From contig OX387199.1 of the NCBI GenBank assembly GCA_947561715.1, forward strand, positions 14,947,001-15,011,000: a stretch of DNA of 64,000 nucleotides, in the 5' to 3' direction. Under the pieces are notes generated by a model that was given only the letters and a program-made list of their open reading frames with translations, did not search any database and had not been told where the DNA came from. The stretch is from Ascidia mentula. Its lineage: Eukaryota > Chordata > Ascidiacea > Phlebobranchia > Ascidiidae. Shown here piece by piece: positions 13,501 through 26,647 of this stretch; within the stretch, counting starts at the first letter, position 1; each line of letters opens with the position of its first letter. The position numbers and the translations under genes are program-made.

Positions 13501-16500
13501 AAAGGTTCTTTTGGCAAAAAAGAAAAACTAGTTCGGACGACGTTTCGGTCGTTATCCAACTGACCTTCATCAGGACAAATGAAGTACAACGCATGACACA
13601 GCTCGGATTTTCTTTTCTTTTTTGCCAGAAGAGCCTTTAATTACTAATGCCTGGCAGCATCAGCAACAAACTATGACCTTATTATCCTAGAATTTCGAAA
13701 GGTTTGTAATACAGTTAGGTCAATTGCGAAATGAACGTCAAACCCTCACGCCATCAGCGAAGGAATTTTGGGGAATTAAATATGCTTGTAATTCACCGAC
13801 TCCTTTTGTTTATCTTACGAAAGCCGCCAAACTGCTGTTGGCGCCAGGGGCGATAATGCAATAAAGTTTACACAGAGCTGGAAGTCGTGCCAACGCAAAG
13901 TTCAGTCTTCTCACCCCAGTGAACTTGGCGGCTAGATGGGGGCGATTTTCGGTCGTTAATTGCGTCTCAACACTAACTTCGTTTGTGGAAAAACCGCCAG
14001 GAAGACAGAAATAACCTCGTTACAAGGTTTACCCATTTAATCTCGACGTGTGTACTCGATTGATAAACGTGTCCCCGTGCTTTTAGGTTTGCAACACCTG
14101 CGTTTACCTTTACTTGCGGTTACGATTTATTATAGATTCATGCAGTCAAACTATAATCCAAAGTGTGGAAATCCAAACACACAATAAACATTGTGGGTAT
14201 AGCTGCGGTTATGTTTAAGTGCACTTACACAATTTGGAGATTGAGGAATCCGGAAAACGTTCTTGCGCCGATCTTCTGAAGAACTTGATCCTCTACGAGC
14301 GTACTGAAAATAGCAAAACAACATTCGAAGTTAAATTGTGAGCTTTCCTGGAATCGTCGGGTGGCGTTCAATCGGGCTACGCATCACCCGATATTTTACA
14401 TCCACATGTCGAGCATGTTTTAACAGTAATGCCTCGGGATTGGCCAAATCGCATTAACGCGGCTCGGGAGCGGGAGCAAACCGCACACGGCGAGTGGAGC
14501 TTGCTGAGACGGCGGCGCTCTAATAAAACGTGACGGCTAAATACGATCTCTTGCACAACACCAACAAACAAGATCGATCGGACGTAAAACAAAGCAGCTC
14601 GGATCGCGAAAAACAAAGGGCTTGAGGCGAAGCATTAGCTACCTGCCGAGAAGATTTAAAGACCGCCACTGGGACGTGACTACTCATGCTGCATGTGGGT
14701 TTGTAAACGATACAAAAAGCCCTTGAGAGTCTTCTGCGATGCCCGAAGCTTGTTAACAACCCAGGAGCATGGGCTTTCATCCTATTAAAACTCTAGACAA
14801 GAGGATTTGCGTTCACAACAATTCATCTCTTCTTGGCAAACGTGTCGTCGTTGTTTGTGCTGGGCGGTGACCACAGGTGTATAACGCGAAAGTCGCGCGA
14901 GCCTCTGAACACGATTTGGGTAATTTTCGTAAGAAAAAGGTAGCTTTTCTCGGAAATCTGCATAATTGCTCGTTCCTCGACGACGCTTGTCCGAAAATAA
15001 TACTAGCGTCGCCTCAATGAAACCGCAAACATTTATCTGATTTGCAGATCATTCGTGTTTCCCCAGCCATGACATTTCTAACGAGCGCATGCGGCAAAAT
15101 GACACCAACTGATGTAGCGGCGGCCCGAACGAAACGACAAGACATAATAATTTGTCTGGGACCAGTCGGCAGAACCACGTGGGGAACATTCGTCCCGACT
15201 TTATGCGCGCTTAAAGTGCCGCGGCCCAGCGAACGTCCTTCCGCAAATTTACAAGGCAATTAGTGGCTGTGAAAAGTAAGTGCCCCGAATCGGTACAAAA
15301 TTTTGTAATTAGCGGCAAATTCTTTTTGTAATGAATATGACCAAGGTGGGATTCGCAGGATTGCCGTAAGTAATTTATGATCGAGATTTAGTGACGTGAA
15401 TGTTGAGCGCCCCTGAATCGATTTTTAATAAACATAAACGATCACAGAATATATTTTAACCGCTGTATACCATCACAAAATATATGTATGCGATTCGTCT
15501 TGAGGTTGAATATCTCACAGAATACAACGTGTTGTAGCGTGGCACAGTATATCTGCAAAACAATTTCGCTTCTTCTCATGTGTTGGTTGTTTTGGATTGA
15601 CCTAATACCATCTTGCAGCATTTGGGCAATTTTGTGACGTTGCAATCCTCGCTCCGATCTTTAAACGGGCAAATATACTTTATATCGGAAAATTTACAAG
15701 TATTTGATCGTCACATTTGTTTGAAGTGGTTGCCGTATTGACGAATTTTTTAATAAGGTCAATGAACCTTATAAAATGCGAATTGGTACGTCAGCATTTT
15801 GCTAGGGTTAAGCTGATAAACTGCATGGCTTCCAATGTGTGCCTTAATACCACGATCTGTTTTCATGAGGTTTTGGTGTAGGTGATTGAAGTGCAATTTT
15901 TAGGCATCTAAGTCAGTTGTGCCGCCCTGTAGAATGTCACGTAACCACTACACATGTCCGTCAAATGCTTCATCGCACGTAAGTTTGGTCAACAAACCAT
16001 TGCTTATTTATCGCCACAATACGGAAGTTTTCGAAATTGTTTTCCTTCACCAACAAGCGCCATTATAAGGCCAAAAAATGTCCGCAATGACGTAGAAAAT
16101 GCAAAAGGTCAAACTTCAAAAGGGGCCCGGCCTTTTCGCGGTGTCAGAGGGCGACCTTCCTACAATATGCAAAGAGGCTCCGGCATGCCTCTGAAGTCTG
16201 GAGTATTGGGAAGTTGTTGTGCGGCCGAATGGAGTAATACAAAAACACTCACAAGTCAAGAAGTAGGCCAAGCTGGGTGCGATTCAGCGACGTTTCGTCC
16301 AGCTTGATGATCTTCGTGTACTCCAGGGTCCTAAAAATGCACAAAACAGCAAGTAAGTTGGTTGTTAATTGAATTCGAATGGGTCGAGTCATTAGCGCAC
16401 AGAATGTGTTTTTTAAAACAACCGCGTACGGTTATATGGTAAAGGGCAGCTGCTGCATTTGGTTTGTTGCCCGGCAATTGATTTACGAGTTTTTGCAAGT

Positions 16501-19500
16501 TTTGGCTTGATTTTTCGTACACTGGTTATAGGAATTCAATACTCAGCGTTTTCTTATCGCTCTGTTCTTTTGACTGTACTGATAAATTTCAATTGCCGAT
16601 TTTCGGCGATCCCTACAAAAACAATTCGCCCAGCAATTACCCATAAAAACTAATCCGTAATAATTGATAAACTAGAAAGCTAAGTCACGTACACATGTTT
16701 TTGTAAGAAATGTACGGGATTTCTATTGCCTCAGAGACACAAGGAAATCGAAGTGCATTTGCGTAAAATCGTTGCCGTATTTACGTCACAAAGTGAGCTT
16801 TAGAAGTTATGAGATTTTCTCTGGCATTCCGGTGTGCGAAATATGACCAAGTTGTGTCAGGTTTAATTATTAATAGCCGAGCTTTGACGTTTCTATCCCC
16901 GAACGTAAACTCATATTAGAAATATCGATTAAGAAGTGATCGAAGTTCACTGTGGATCACCTGCAAAATTTTCTCAGACAGGTTTTTGCTGCACCCAAAG
17001 GAGTATAGATGATTAATAGTGACGTCACCAATTAGTCAGGTATTAATTTCAATTACTTGCGTGATCACAGGAAATCAACATCGACTACGTCACTAATACG
17101 ATACAGTCCGTTAATGCAATTTCGCAAATTGTACCATTAGTTCCCGGGATTTCCGTATCTCCTGTGTCGGTTGTGTTGACTGCAGTGGAAGTCGCCATAT
17201 TTGGGTTTAAGTCGCGTATGCTGAGCGGAAATAACTCCCAAACCTGCCAGTTTTTTTCTAATTACAAGCCGACCTGGAATTTGCTTCACCGTCCAAGTGG
17301 CGAAGTAATCCCTGCTTTTAGACTCAACATGCATCGCTCAAACGGCGTTAAGCCTGAATTTCACGGCGGATTTTTGTTTGGCTGAAGCGCATTACACAGC
17401 GAGGAGGACGAGTGGGCGCACGTACACACGATATCACCGAGATGCATAAACAAACGCATTAAGAAATAGCAACAGTTGCAAAGTGTAATTTCTGGGAAGT
17501 CATTGTGCATAAGCGCTTATCATCGGTAATATGGGCGAATTAAAAGTATTACCTCAGCAAAAAGTCACGAAAATGAGTAATTTGCGACATTGCGAACGTA
17601 TTTCAAAACTATATTATATGATACATTGTCAAGTTTGAATTTTTTTTGTTTAATGTCACACTGGTCGTTGATTTAATCGCTTTCGAACTGAGCGCTTTCT
17701 CCCAAATTCACATGCATGGCTACCAACTCCGATCAACACCTGAATGTCCAAAAACATGTCAGGTTTGTTTTTATTTTTCTTAGTATTGCAAAGGCTTCAT
17801 TGACGCTTCCTTGTTGTCAAACAACCATGGTTAATTTCTCTTCGCTTTTTGTTTGCGACGCATTGGAGTTTAGATGTTGGCGTCATGCCGAATTCGAACT
17901 ATGGACTTCACTTTTTACACCTTTTCAACGCAACGTTTGTCACCTAAACCTTGTTCGATTCGTTGCGGACAAGCAAGTGTGAACGTCTGGCAGTTATATT
18001 TGTTTTTACATTTAACTTGGGAGAACCGACTTTGGGTGTCCTGGTAACTTATTAATCAGATAAGATTCCATTAGAAAAAGTGCGGGAAATTTTAATTTAG
18101 AGAAAAAGTTCATCAGAGCTCACTTCCAATATTCCCATTACGCTGATTCAAAAGTGCCAAATCCATCATACACAGGCAAACGTTGGCATCAAAACAAAGC
18201 AGTTGATGCAATTTTCAAAGGTACCATTTAAGACCACGGAATTACGATAAATTTGCGGCACCATAAATCGCGCTGAAATTTGTCTCAAAACATCGATATC
18301 TTCGCTGCGATTATCACATTTTTCCTCAATTTCTGGTTCGTTTACTTCTACAATCACATCAGTCTTACTAAGCGCAATGGCAGTTGTCGCTTATCGCGAT
18401 CAAAACACGCTTTGCGAGATAGAGCCGCTAAGGTACCTTATCTTAAACAGTGGCTGACATCCGACCCCTAACTTGTGACTTTGCGCATTATATGACGTTA
18501 ATCGAGCAGATTTTCGAATAAAAATAGAAATTACAGCGCATATATTATCATTGCGAGTGTGTGGGCGTTATATTGAGCAAGACATTAAAATGATTTGCAT
18601 TGCAGATAAGATATATGGTGGCACAGGGTTTAGTTTGGTGTTTGTACTTACAGATGTGCGACTGTTTCGGGAAGTTCTTGTGGCGGTTCCACGACATCCA
18701 AACACTTCACGTTGACATTTTTGTCTAAAACGAAAATATACACATGTTAAAAGCACAGTCACCACAAAGCGAAATTCTTGCTTGGCTATTTAGCTTGTAA
18801 GATCGTTGCAAGTCACACCAAAGCTGCACTGATCTATTGGGTCGACAGTGGCCCTGTCTGCAACACACTATAAAAAATGCATACATTTGCATGTTTTCAA
18901 TACTAAAACGGTTGTTAATTATACAACAATGTAATCGGTTCCAGAAAGCCGTCGCCATTAGTCAAGTTTTTTTATTTTAAAGTTCGTTCACTTATTCCAA
19001 TAGGTTTGCAGGTCAGCCTATGATATTTGCGGGGAATCCATTAAAGCAGATTTGCAGCAAAATCTACCTTAAATTACCTACTGCCAAAGAGCGTGGTTTG
19101 CCACTAAAAGTGTTTCCGAAAAGTGGGGTTAGTGGTAAACCAGTTTCGCGTAAAATTGGGCTGGTTACGGTTTAGTGGAGTGCTTGGATTATGTACTTAG
19201 GGTCGGCATACAGCTTGTAACATAGCTTATTTCCACCGCCTTCATAGTGCCTCAGATGCGACACAGTATAGAGAAAGGCACTAATTCGCGTTTGTAGTGC
19301 AGGAATGATTTTAATTAAATGCATTCGACTACACCACATTAAACAATCACTAAACTAAAAAGTAAAATGTATGGTAAGATTTAACGCAGGTAAAATATCC
19401 ACTGGCAAACTTCGGGAAAAACACAAAAACGCATGAAATTCTCTATACCTGGGGAAAAACTATACATATACATCAAAGAAATTGAGCACACAATGCAAGC

Positions 19501-19767
19501 GACCTACTTGTTGCATCACCGCTCCAGCAGCAGCAAGAATCCGAAACGTTCGGGCAGAGAGCGCGGCTTGCAGAAACTCCCGTGCAAACCTAAGCGACAA
19601 ACCGATATTGTGTTCAGTACGCGACAAATCGACCACCGCTGTTTTAAGTGGGTCTCACTTCAACCCGCTCATTCTCTTACCTGTTGTGTCGGAAATGTTG
19701 GTCTTGCAGCAGAGAAACCAAGTAACAGCAAAACGACGGTTGAGAGCTGAACGCAACTGCAATACAT
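1592..19767 (-). CDS. LGR1: glycoprotein-hormone-receptor-type LGR (leucine-rich-repeat GPCR)
   Basis: Plasma-membrane receptor of the FSH/LH/TSH receptor family. Seventeen exons (5' to 3'): 19681-19767, 19508-19589, 18652-18724, 16253-16330, 14229-14303, 10203-10277, 9357-9437, 8975-9052, 8061-8132, 7919-7993, 6953-7287, 6496-6583, 4585-5106, 4043-4218, 3146-3326, 2519-2755, 1592-2309. They join in phase to 1010 aa. Residues 1-23 are a signal peptide (ATG at 19767). A Cys-rich LRRNT spans about 41-80 and LRRs 82-300. The hinge carries the family motif EAMVTYPAHCC and, before TM1, the FNPCENLLGH element. TM1-3 end in ERW, and TM7 has NPFLY. The seven 72-81-bp LRR exons all share one phase, matching vertebrate receptor exons 2-8. 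The 7TM part is split over several exons, unlike the single vertebrate exon. The 239-residue Asn/Ser/basic-rich tail is much longer than in vertebrates. Coupling to Gs and a cystine-knot ligand are inferred from the family. Confidence 0.93.
4400..4500 (-). repeat. dispersed ~100-bp repeat, copy 1
   Basis: The reverse complement of this intronic stretch of the LGR gene aligns over about 100 bases with 34298-34399. Both read from ATTGGCAGGATC to CAGGCATTG, with substitutions throughout. The outer ends here are short inverted repeats (GGTTTCAATGC at 4400 and GCATGAAACC at 4512-4521). This suggests an old non-autonomous element. A partial third copy is at 54579-54620. Confidence 0.6.
13501..13638. 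mobile_element. short inverted-repeat element (MITE-like) in an LGR intron
   Basis: The left arm AAAGGTTCTTTTGGCAAAAA (13501-13520) is matched inversely by the right arm TTTTTTGCCAGAAGAGCCTT (about 13618-13637), enclosing about 100 bases. No coding capacity. The interior holds a hammerhead-like core on the minus strand (13542-13573). It lies in the intron between exons 14229-14303 and 10203-10277 of the receptor gene. Confidence 0.65.
13542..13573 (-). ncRNA. hammerhead-ribozyme-like core motif
   Basis: Read on the minus strand this is CTGATGA, then AGGTC...GACC (a 4-bp stem II with an 11-base loop), then GAAAC. That is the conserved catalytic core order of hammerhead ribozymes. Stems I and III and the cleavage triplet cannot be assigned confidently by eye, so self-cleavage is unproven. 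The same layout recurs at 47352-47383. Confidence 0.35.
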
Positions 19768-22700
19768 GGCGCGCGCTGTGGAAACTAAAGTTCTTGATGC
19801 GGTGTAGTGTGACAAATAGGTGTCATTTAGACATTCACATTCCAGTTGGCAATACTTATGTTAACACGATCTTGGTCAAAGACTGCGTGTTTTGCAGTAC
19901 AGCCGCTCTGAACAAAAATACGTAGTAATTGAAATTCACAATCATGCGTTTTGTAAATAAACAAACACAATGTTCACTAATTGTTAAACAACAGAAGATA
20001 ATGAGACAACTCAGGTGCATTCAGCATCGTTTTTCTGTCCACTTACTATGATCTAAAACTTGAGTAGCATTGACAACAATAAAACTTAAACCTTCGCACA
20101 GAACACGACTGACAAAGTTTCAAACCGTGACGCACTTACCAGGGCGCTAACACAATTAATAAACCTTGTCATTACGTCAATCGCACTCGCTATTACATAC
20201 TACATTCTGTCGCAAATTACAATCTTCATACGCGAAGTCAATGCTCGTCGGTTTCACGTTTTGAATTGTGACCAATTTCTCCTTCGAGCTAACCTACATC
20301 CGCACTCTCTCGCTCGTCCCGCTTTCACACTGCATTCGCGATCGCAAGTAGTCAATCCATCGCTCCACAACACAATCGGCGCGTAAAAGGCCAATAACAC
20401 ACAGCCGCATTCGACCCTGTTTGCCTCGCGAGCATGGCAGCGGCCAGGCGGTCTTGTAACTGCTGGCAGAGGCACTCGCGCCAAATTAAAGCAATAATTA
20501 GATGGGCTGGCGCTCGAAGCCAGGAGAGCCATAGGCTTATCAAGCTCAACCGGCTTGGGTATTGCATTCCAAACCCAAGCCGTCATAGTCCTAATCGACA
20601 GATAAACAAAACGCGTTCCCCGAAGCGAAGGCCCGCTGTATTGCGATCTCGATCTGCAACCTCTTCCGCAAGGGTCAGGTGCTCTTTCTGCCGAGCGCTC
20701 CTAATTGCTCTGCGGCCATATATTGTGCACAGTCGCCAGTCGCGTTCGCACTGGCCCCGAGTCTTTTTTCCAACGGCGGTGATGGGAAAAAAGACGATGC
20801 CTTGCGTAAGTTAGCGATAAGAATTCTCCCTCCTTTCTGAAAAGAGCCAAGTATATTTATTTTCGAACTCTACCAGGCAAGCGTAAAGAAGAAAACAGGC
20901 TTTAAACTGTTCGCGTTAATAAACTTTGCCTTTTGTGCGTGTTTAGTGTGGCCAGCCCGTCAAATTAAGAAAAGGTTAGGATTTCTCCGCAAGTACAAAC
21001 CGCCCAACACACCACAAATGGCACAGACAACCTTTTTTATATCTTTGCGGTCGTTCGAGTTTCAGCAGGACTTTGACTTACACAATCGGAATGCAGGTTT
21101 GTTTGACGATACTCTGTCGCGCTGGAGCTCGGCAAGGCATAGAGGGCGGCCGCAATGCAGGTAAACTGTTTGTTGGTCCACACAGCGACAACGGACGTGC
21201 GCGCTTTCTCAATAGCGCCGCGATCCAAGATCTGATTCGGGGTGGGTGACCCTGCCAGAACCCCGGCGTATGATAGACGTGAAACACATACAGAACATGG
21301 TAAAAAGAATCACCGCGGAATTGAGATAACAGCTGCGAAAGCTGATGGTTGGCGGGATTTAGGTGCATCGTGTCAATTCGGCTTGATCTTGCATGCAATG
21401 TTAAATGCGTTTTTGCGACCACTACGCGTGAAGCAAAAGTGCGTTGTTATTGCTGTTTTGTATTTTATTTTGGTTAATTATGTTTGTTTCAGAAAAAAAG
21501 ACCGAATAAAAGTTAATGAAAAAACAAAATTTGTTTGTTTTATAAAATAAAAGTCTAAATTTTAAGTTACATCAATAGGCTCAATAACCAAAATGTTTTT
21601 TTATGATGCAATTAATTTCAACATTTCTTTAAACTTCTTTTAAATATTGTTCGGCTAAATACGAATTCTTTTAAACGATTACTTTAAATACCAACAACCA
21701 TTGATTTCTTGGGGTACATGTTGGCATTTTTAATGACCTGACATAGAATCGATTAAATTGCAAATAAAATAAAAGCGTGAAAATCATGGCGTAAACATTA
21801 TCATCTCATACCTGCTTTACTCTTACGCGATAAACATGCACTTGGACGTTGATCCCCGACAAAAACAAGAACAAAAAAATCCTATGCCGCCTCAGCGTCA
21901 TTTGCTACCAACGTGACGTCATTTTGGACCTTCATGCCTCGCAGGAGACGTTTCAAAGCATCTGCACGCGACGAACTGCCACAATGACAAGGATCGAAAA
22001 AGATGCGCCAACCAAGCGACGCCATTGATATCGGGGCTATATTTGGGCGTTCTCTTTGATTTTATCGACCCCAGGACTGCAAGCATCAAAGCTTGCTCTC
22101 GGCATCGCTTTGACTGAAAATGTTCCTCGCGTTAATCCGGAAATGCCAAAACATTACACGGTCTGTGGGCTGAACAATTATTGGCTATTCGGCGGTCCTC
22201 TCGCTGCTTTTCAGATATAGGCTTGTCGTGCGTTCCGCGCTTGTCCTGTTCCTTGTCACATTGACATTCACGTTTAAAGGCTAAACGACCGCTGAACTCA
22301 ACTTCTGTTAACCAATCGCGACCATGGCCGACTGCTCAAGTGCAACAAGCTCGAAGTAAAAGCTTTTAATAGTCAGGGTTGCCATCAGTCTGTGCCAAGA
22401 AATAAGCACTCTACTGATTTCACGACACAAGAGACTAAAATTGTTGTATTCACAACAATGTCCAAAAAATGTCTAAATTTTAGACTCAATTTCGAAAAAT
22501 TTTAAACACTACGCGTCATACAGTTTTCAATCCGTTTCCTACAAATACACACATTTGTATTTTCCAAGATACTGCCCTTAAAATTATCACAAACTTGAGA
22601 AATAAGCACGGTATGTTCATAGTTGTCAAAATATAGCAAGCCGAGTTTTGTCGAGATACTTCTCCCTTCACCGAGTGTTATACATAGTTGTAAGTAAGCT

Positions 22701-25700
22701 GGCTCAACAAATCACACCAGATTCTTTGCGCGATACCAAACCAAAGGTTATTGTTGAAATCAATTACCTCACAACATCTTCTGGCGAAAAACTATACTTC
22801 CTGAAGAGTTTGTGAGGTAATTCACTTTATGCCTGGCAGGGTCATCAAAAATTTGTTATTGTTGAACATGGCTACAAACAAAAATCGACGCAATAATTCG
22901 TTCCCGAAAAAGTAAAAAAACTTACGCTTAGGGTCATATTCCTAAAATAATCTTAATTCCGAAAAATGATGGTCTTGGCAGTTTTTTTTATCCAACTTTC
23001 CTACACGTAAATTAAGTATATATGTTAGATACATTAGGCAAAACTAATCTGTATTTCAAAATAAAATATCATCTAGACACTGACGCGAAAAGTGCATTTG
23101 ACTATTCCCACAGACGGATATTGTACAGAAGTGCGTTAGCTTTGACGTTTCCATCTTATCTACTTGAAAACCATAAATGACTCATGGCAAAGATTTTTTA
23201 CTCTTGGGTTAGTTGATGGTTTGAGTAAATTTCATGCAGCTGAGTGTAAAACAGGAGGTGTGTCGTTTTTTTCCGTTTAACCCGAGCACGTTTTTCCCAC
23301 ATAGGCTAATATTTTGTGTTAAATATTTTGCGATACAATTGATCCTTGCTATATTGATCAATACTACCTTTGTTACAGCATAACTTTCAAACTTTCGCGG
23401 TCGCTTAAGGATTGTATTTGACGGAAATAGATGCAGAACAGAAGGCTACAGCAGCCTTTGATGGAAATGTCTCATCAATAATCTCAGTGTAGGATTTGAT
23501 TAATGTGTTGGCATGAAATGAAATTCACTCCCCCATTACTTGGAGATTTATTTCGGAATAAAATTCCGACTTTCTATTCAACGTCACGCTTGAATAAAAT
23601 TTATCGCAATGTTTATTACATTGGAAATTGGCAAACTTAACTTTTCCAATTATTTGAGCTTAACCAATTGAGATTTCCAATTCAAACATAATTTGGTATA
23701 GAACATATACAAAAGACATTACAAAGGAACCAAAAAGCTTGTGTAATCCTTGAATGTGGTATTCCGCCATAAATTTGTTGCAATTTGTATCCGTTCGGCT
23801 TCTGGCCGATAACGGTGCGAACCATGACCGCGGGCGAAGTTCACAGCAACCGATGCAATATGCGATAAACGGAAGAAGATTTATTTTGCCCGAACGTGTC
23901 GAAGAAACTGCTGTTCTTTCGAGGTGCGAACCGTTGATTGATCTTCAGTTTAGAAGGTCCCATTGCACGCTGCATAAATTCTCTGGCGTTATGGCCGAAG
24001 GCGAACAAACCACAATGCCGCGACGAATCTCGAAGTCGTCTTCGCAGAAAAACGAATCCTAAACAAAACGTCACCCACCTGCGTGGATGCGGTCGCCAGT
24101 TTTGATGTCAACAGGGTCGAATATTAAAGAAAAATTCGAAGTCTGCGGCCGTTGCAAATCAATCGAGCGACGTTTCGCGTGAAAGTGATGAACAACATTC
24201 GGATACAAGGGTTTGCAGATAAGGGGCTGCTGATGCCCTTGACCACAGGTGGACACGGTGTGATGGATCTTCGGCGATCGCTTGCAGGCCGCGCAGTGTC
24301 AAACACTTGTCAGAAGGTCGTGAGCACAGAATCATGACTAGTTATCTTATGCCAAACAGTCGGCCGCTAATGGAGCGAAAGGGAATCGTGGTCAAAATGT
24401 TTAACATGTAGATTTTGAACCGGATTTCAGCCAACTGATTTGAGGCAATTTATAGTCACAAAATTGGTCCGTTTGTTAATCATTGCATGCAAAAATAATT
24501 TTTTTTTCTGCGTATCAAAATGATTGGAATCTGATCCAGAGTTAACTGTGACAACCTAATCCATCACATAATTATCACTTGAACGAGGTGTGCACAATTA
24601 TACGTTGCAAACTAATTGTTACATGATGAAAAAAACTACTTTCCACTATGGACCTCACTCAGCGCTGGACCGAAGGATGTATGTTATTGTGACAGGTTTA
24701 TCGACATGATCCAGCAGCAACCGCTACCTCACGGAGCCGTACCCCGCAACCTTGCCTCAGTTATTTTGCGGTCTGCTAACATTTTCGTATTTGCCATCAG
24801 ATAATAGCGAACGCTGTAAGAAAAAGCGCAAGGGACGGAACAGTATCGAATTCCAAACTTATTGTAGCATGGAGAATTGGATCTTCGCTGTTTGCAAAGT
24901 TCACAAACAAAAGCAGCTGAAGACATTTTTAGTTATTGGACTTCTTGGGTCAGCTGCACTGTAGACCGAATGTTAACTCGTAACGCTTCGCCACGGTATA
25001 TTTTATGTTCACAAGTGCCATGGCAGTTTGTTAATATTCGTATGATTTAGGTTAAAAACAGCGCAACTCTTTATCGCCTCATAGCGGATGTATATTTTCC
25101 GATTTCATGTCTCAATTGATAAAAAACATGGCCAAGTCACGCTCACGCTAAAATAAAGATTATCCAGCTTTAAAATCATATGAAACAGAACATAATTCGA
25201 TTAAATGACGTGCACAAAATGCAAGTGGCCAATGGCGTCAAGCAAAAAGTTTTCGGAAAGGGAAGCCCAAACACCTTTAGCATGTAATCGATTAACCGCT
25301 GCTCAAGATCAGTTTATTGGATCACATGCGATACCTAAACGCTGATGCTCTTTCGTCCTCGTTCGGTGCCAATCAAACCGGCAAGCCTCAGGTTCTGGCT
25401 AAATGGCGGACTCCAATGTGCGCGACGAATTTGTCTGATCGCAATCAGCGTTTTGGAGTTTATTGAATTTTGGTTCGAGCGAGTTTGTTGTAATCGATTC
25501 CGTGCTACGACGCTTAGGGCTGCCATGGAAATCCATGTAAACCGATTACTACAGCTCCGGGCATGTTGTGTCTTGCGGCTTGTTTGTTGTCTGTAGGCCG
25601 CAGCTGACCAAAACTAAAATTTGGTGCTTTGGCTGAAAAATCATATGGTCACCATAAGAGCGCGCAAAACAGAAATATACCTATCGTGTTTTATCTGGGC

Positions 25701-26152
25701 TTACATAGTAAGACAGACATTTGAGAATTCTGGCAAAATTACTGCTGAAACTTTTTTCGTGTCTTGCTGTATCCAGAGAGTACATATACAAATGCCATTG
25801 TACAACAGGTGAACGTCACCGCAAAAACACATGATGTGTTTGAAAAAAGGCCAAAATAATATGCATTAAAAATGATGCCAAAATAATTTCGAAATATCCT
25901 ACTGCATAATGTCTGGATATTTAACACTCAGCAATATTTACAAAGTTTTTTACGTTACTAGGTGGCAGGCTGCAACCATAGAGTGCGCACCACAACAGTA
26001 TTGAATAATAAATAGTTTCAATGAATTAAATCGTTTATCCTACGCCTTTCAATAAAAAAAAAACGTTTTTGGCTCGTTTCAATCTCAGCAAACCAATAAC
26101 AACGTGTTCGTGGATTTATTGAGTAAAGCTAAAACTCACAAACAAGTGTATT

Positions 26153-26181
26153 CACGTGACATATCGTGACGTATGACGTCA
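26153..26181. promoter_or_regulatory. E-box plus CRE-type palindromes upstream of CHMP1
   Basis: CACGTG at 26153-26158 and the full CRE palindrome TGACGTCA at 26174-26181 lie within 30 bases, with a TGACG half-site between them. They sit about 470 bases upstream of the CHMP1 ATG. Such clusters bind bHLH and bZIP/CREB factors in animals. A role here is inference from motif and position only. Confidence 0.3.
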
Positions 26182-26410
26182 TGTGATAACACAAAACAGA
26201 AATGATTTTGCGTCACGAGTCAGCTGAGGCTTGGTCAAGTCTTTACTATAAGCCTTTTCAAAGGTGAAAACCTATTCCAGGTTTGAAGTTAATGTAGTTA
26301 AGTACTGATGGGACAGTTCAGAAAAACCTGCGAAAGCAAAATATTAGTTTACAACACAACTGCAAGTCTGGCCTGATAGCAAAAAAGACGAATCAGGTGT
26401 AGGCTACTTT

Positions 26411-26493
26411 TAGCACCACCCCTAAAATCTCTGCAGTTTCTGGTGTCTCTGAAGTGTAGTGTTAGGATAGCTGAGATGTTAGGTGTGGTGCTA
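26411..26493. repeat. inverted repeat upstream of CHMP1
   Basis: TAGCACCACCCCTAA at 26411 is mirrored by TTAGGTGTGGTGCTA at about 26479-26493, with about 53 bases between. It may be a small MITE remnant or a hairpin in the CHMP1 5' flank. No coding content. Confidence 0.4.
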
Positions 26494-26647
26494 ACAGTAC
26501 ACTAGACCTAACAATTCAAGGTAATGATAAGAAAACTTTTAAATGCAGTCCTATGATAACTTGTATGCTAATGTCATTCCTTGTCTGTTTACTATAGAAA
26601 ATCCTAGTTTGTTTTAAAAAAAGTCTTTCAACAATAAACACATCAAG

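Larger units (their letters stand above)
10278..18651. other. large introns of the LGR gene
   Basis: Three long introns (10278-14228, 14304-16252, 16331-18651) lie between LRR mini-exons. Apart from the inverted-repeat element at 13501-13638 I see no further gene. The part around 14380-15280 is relatively GC-rich and carries opposing open frames with no recognisable domain. All LRR exons share one phase, so an undetected extra LRR exon would not break the reading frame. Confidence 0.5.
19768..26647. other. intergenic region between divergent LGR and CHMP1 genes
   Basis: Almost 7 kb between the LGR start codon (minus) and the CHMP1 start codon (plus). The 20250-20820 part is GC-richer, with overlapping open frames on both strands (up to 126 codons). 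Its position is compatible with promoter-proximal sequence for the LGR gene. Open frames at 23754-24062 and 24124-24337 have no recognisable domain. The rest is AT-rich and I see no RNA gene in it. Confidence 0.5.

Noticed and set aside
18725-18958. Cys-rich minus-strand frame as the LRRNT exon
   Set aside because: It cannot be joined in phase to the signal-peptide exon; the exon at 19508-19589 fits both phases and the cysteine pattern.
20254-20814. Opposing open frames of 110 and 126 codons upstream of the LGR gene
   Set aside because: They overlap on both strands in a GC-rich stretch and show no domain, signal peptide or splice partner.
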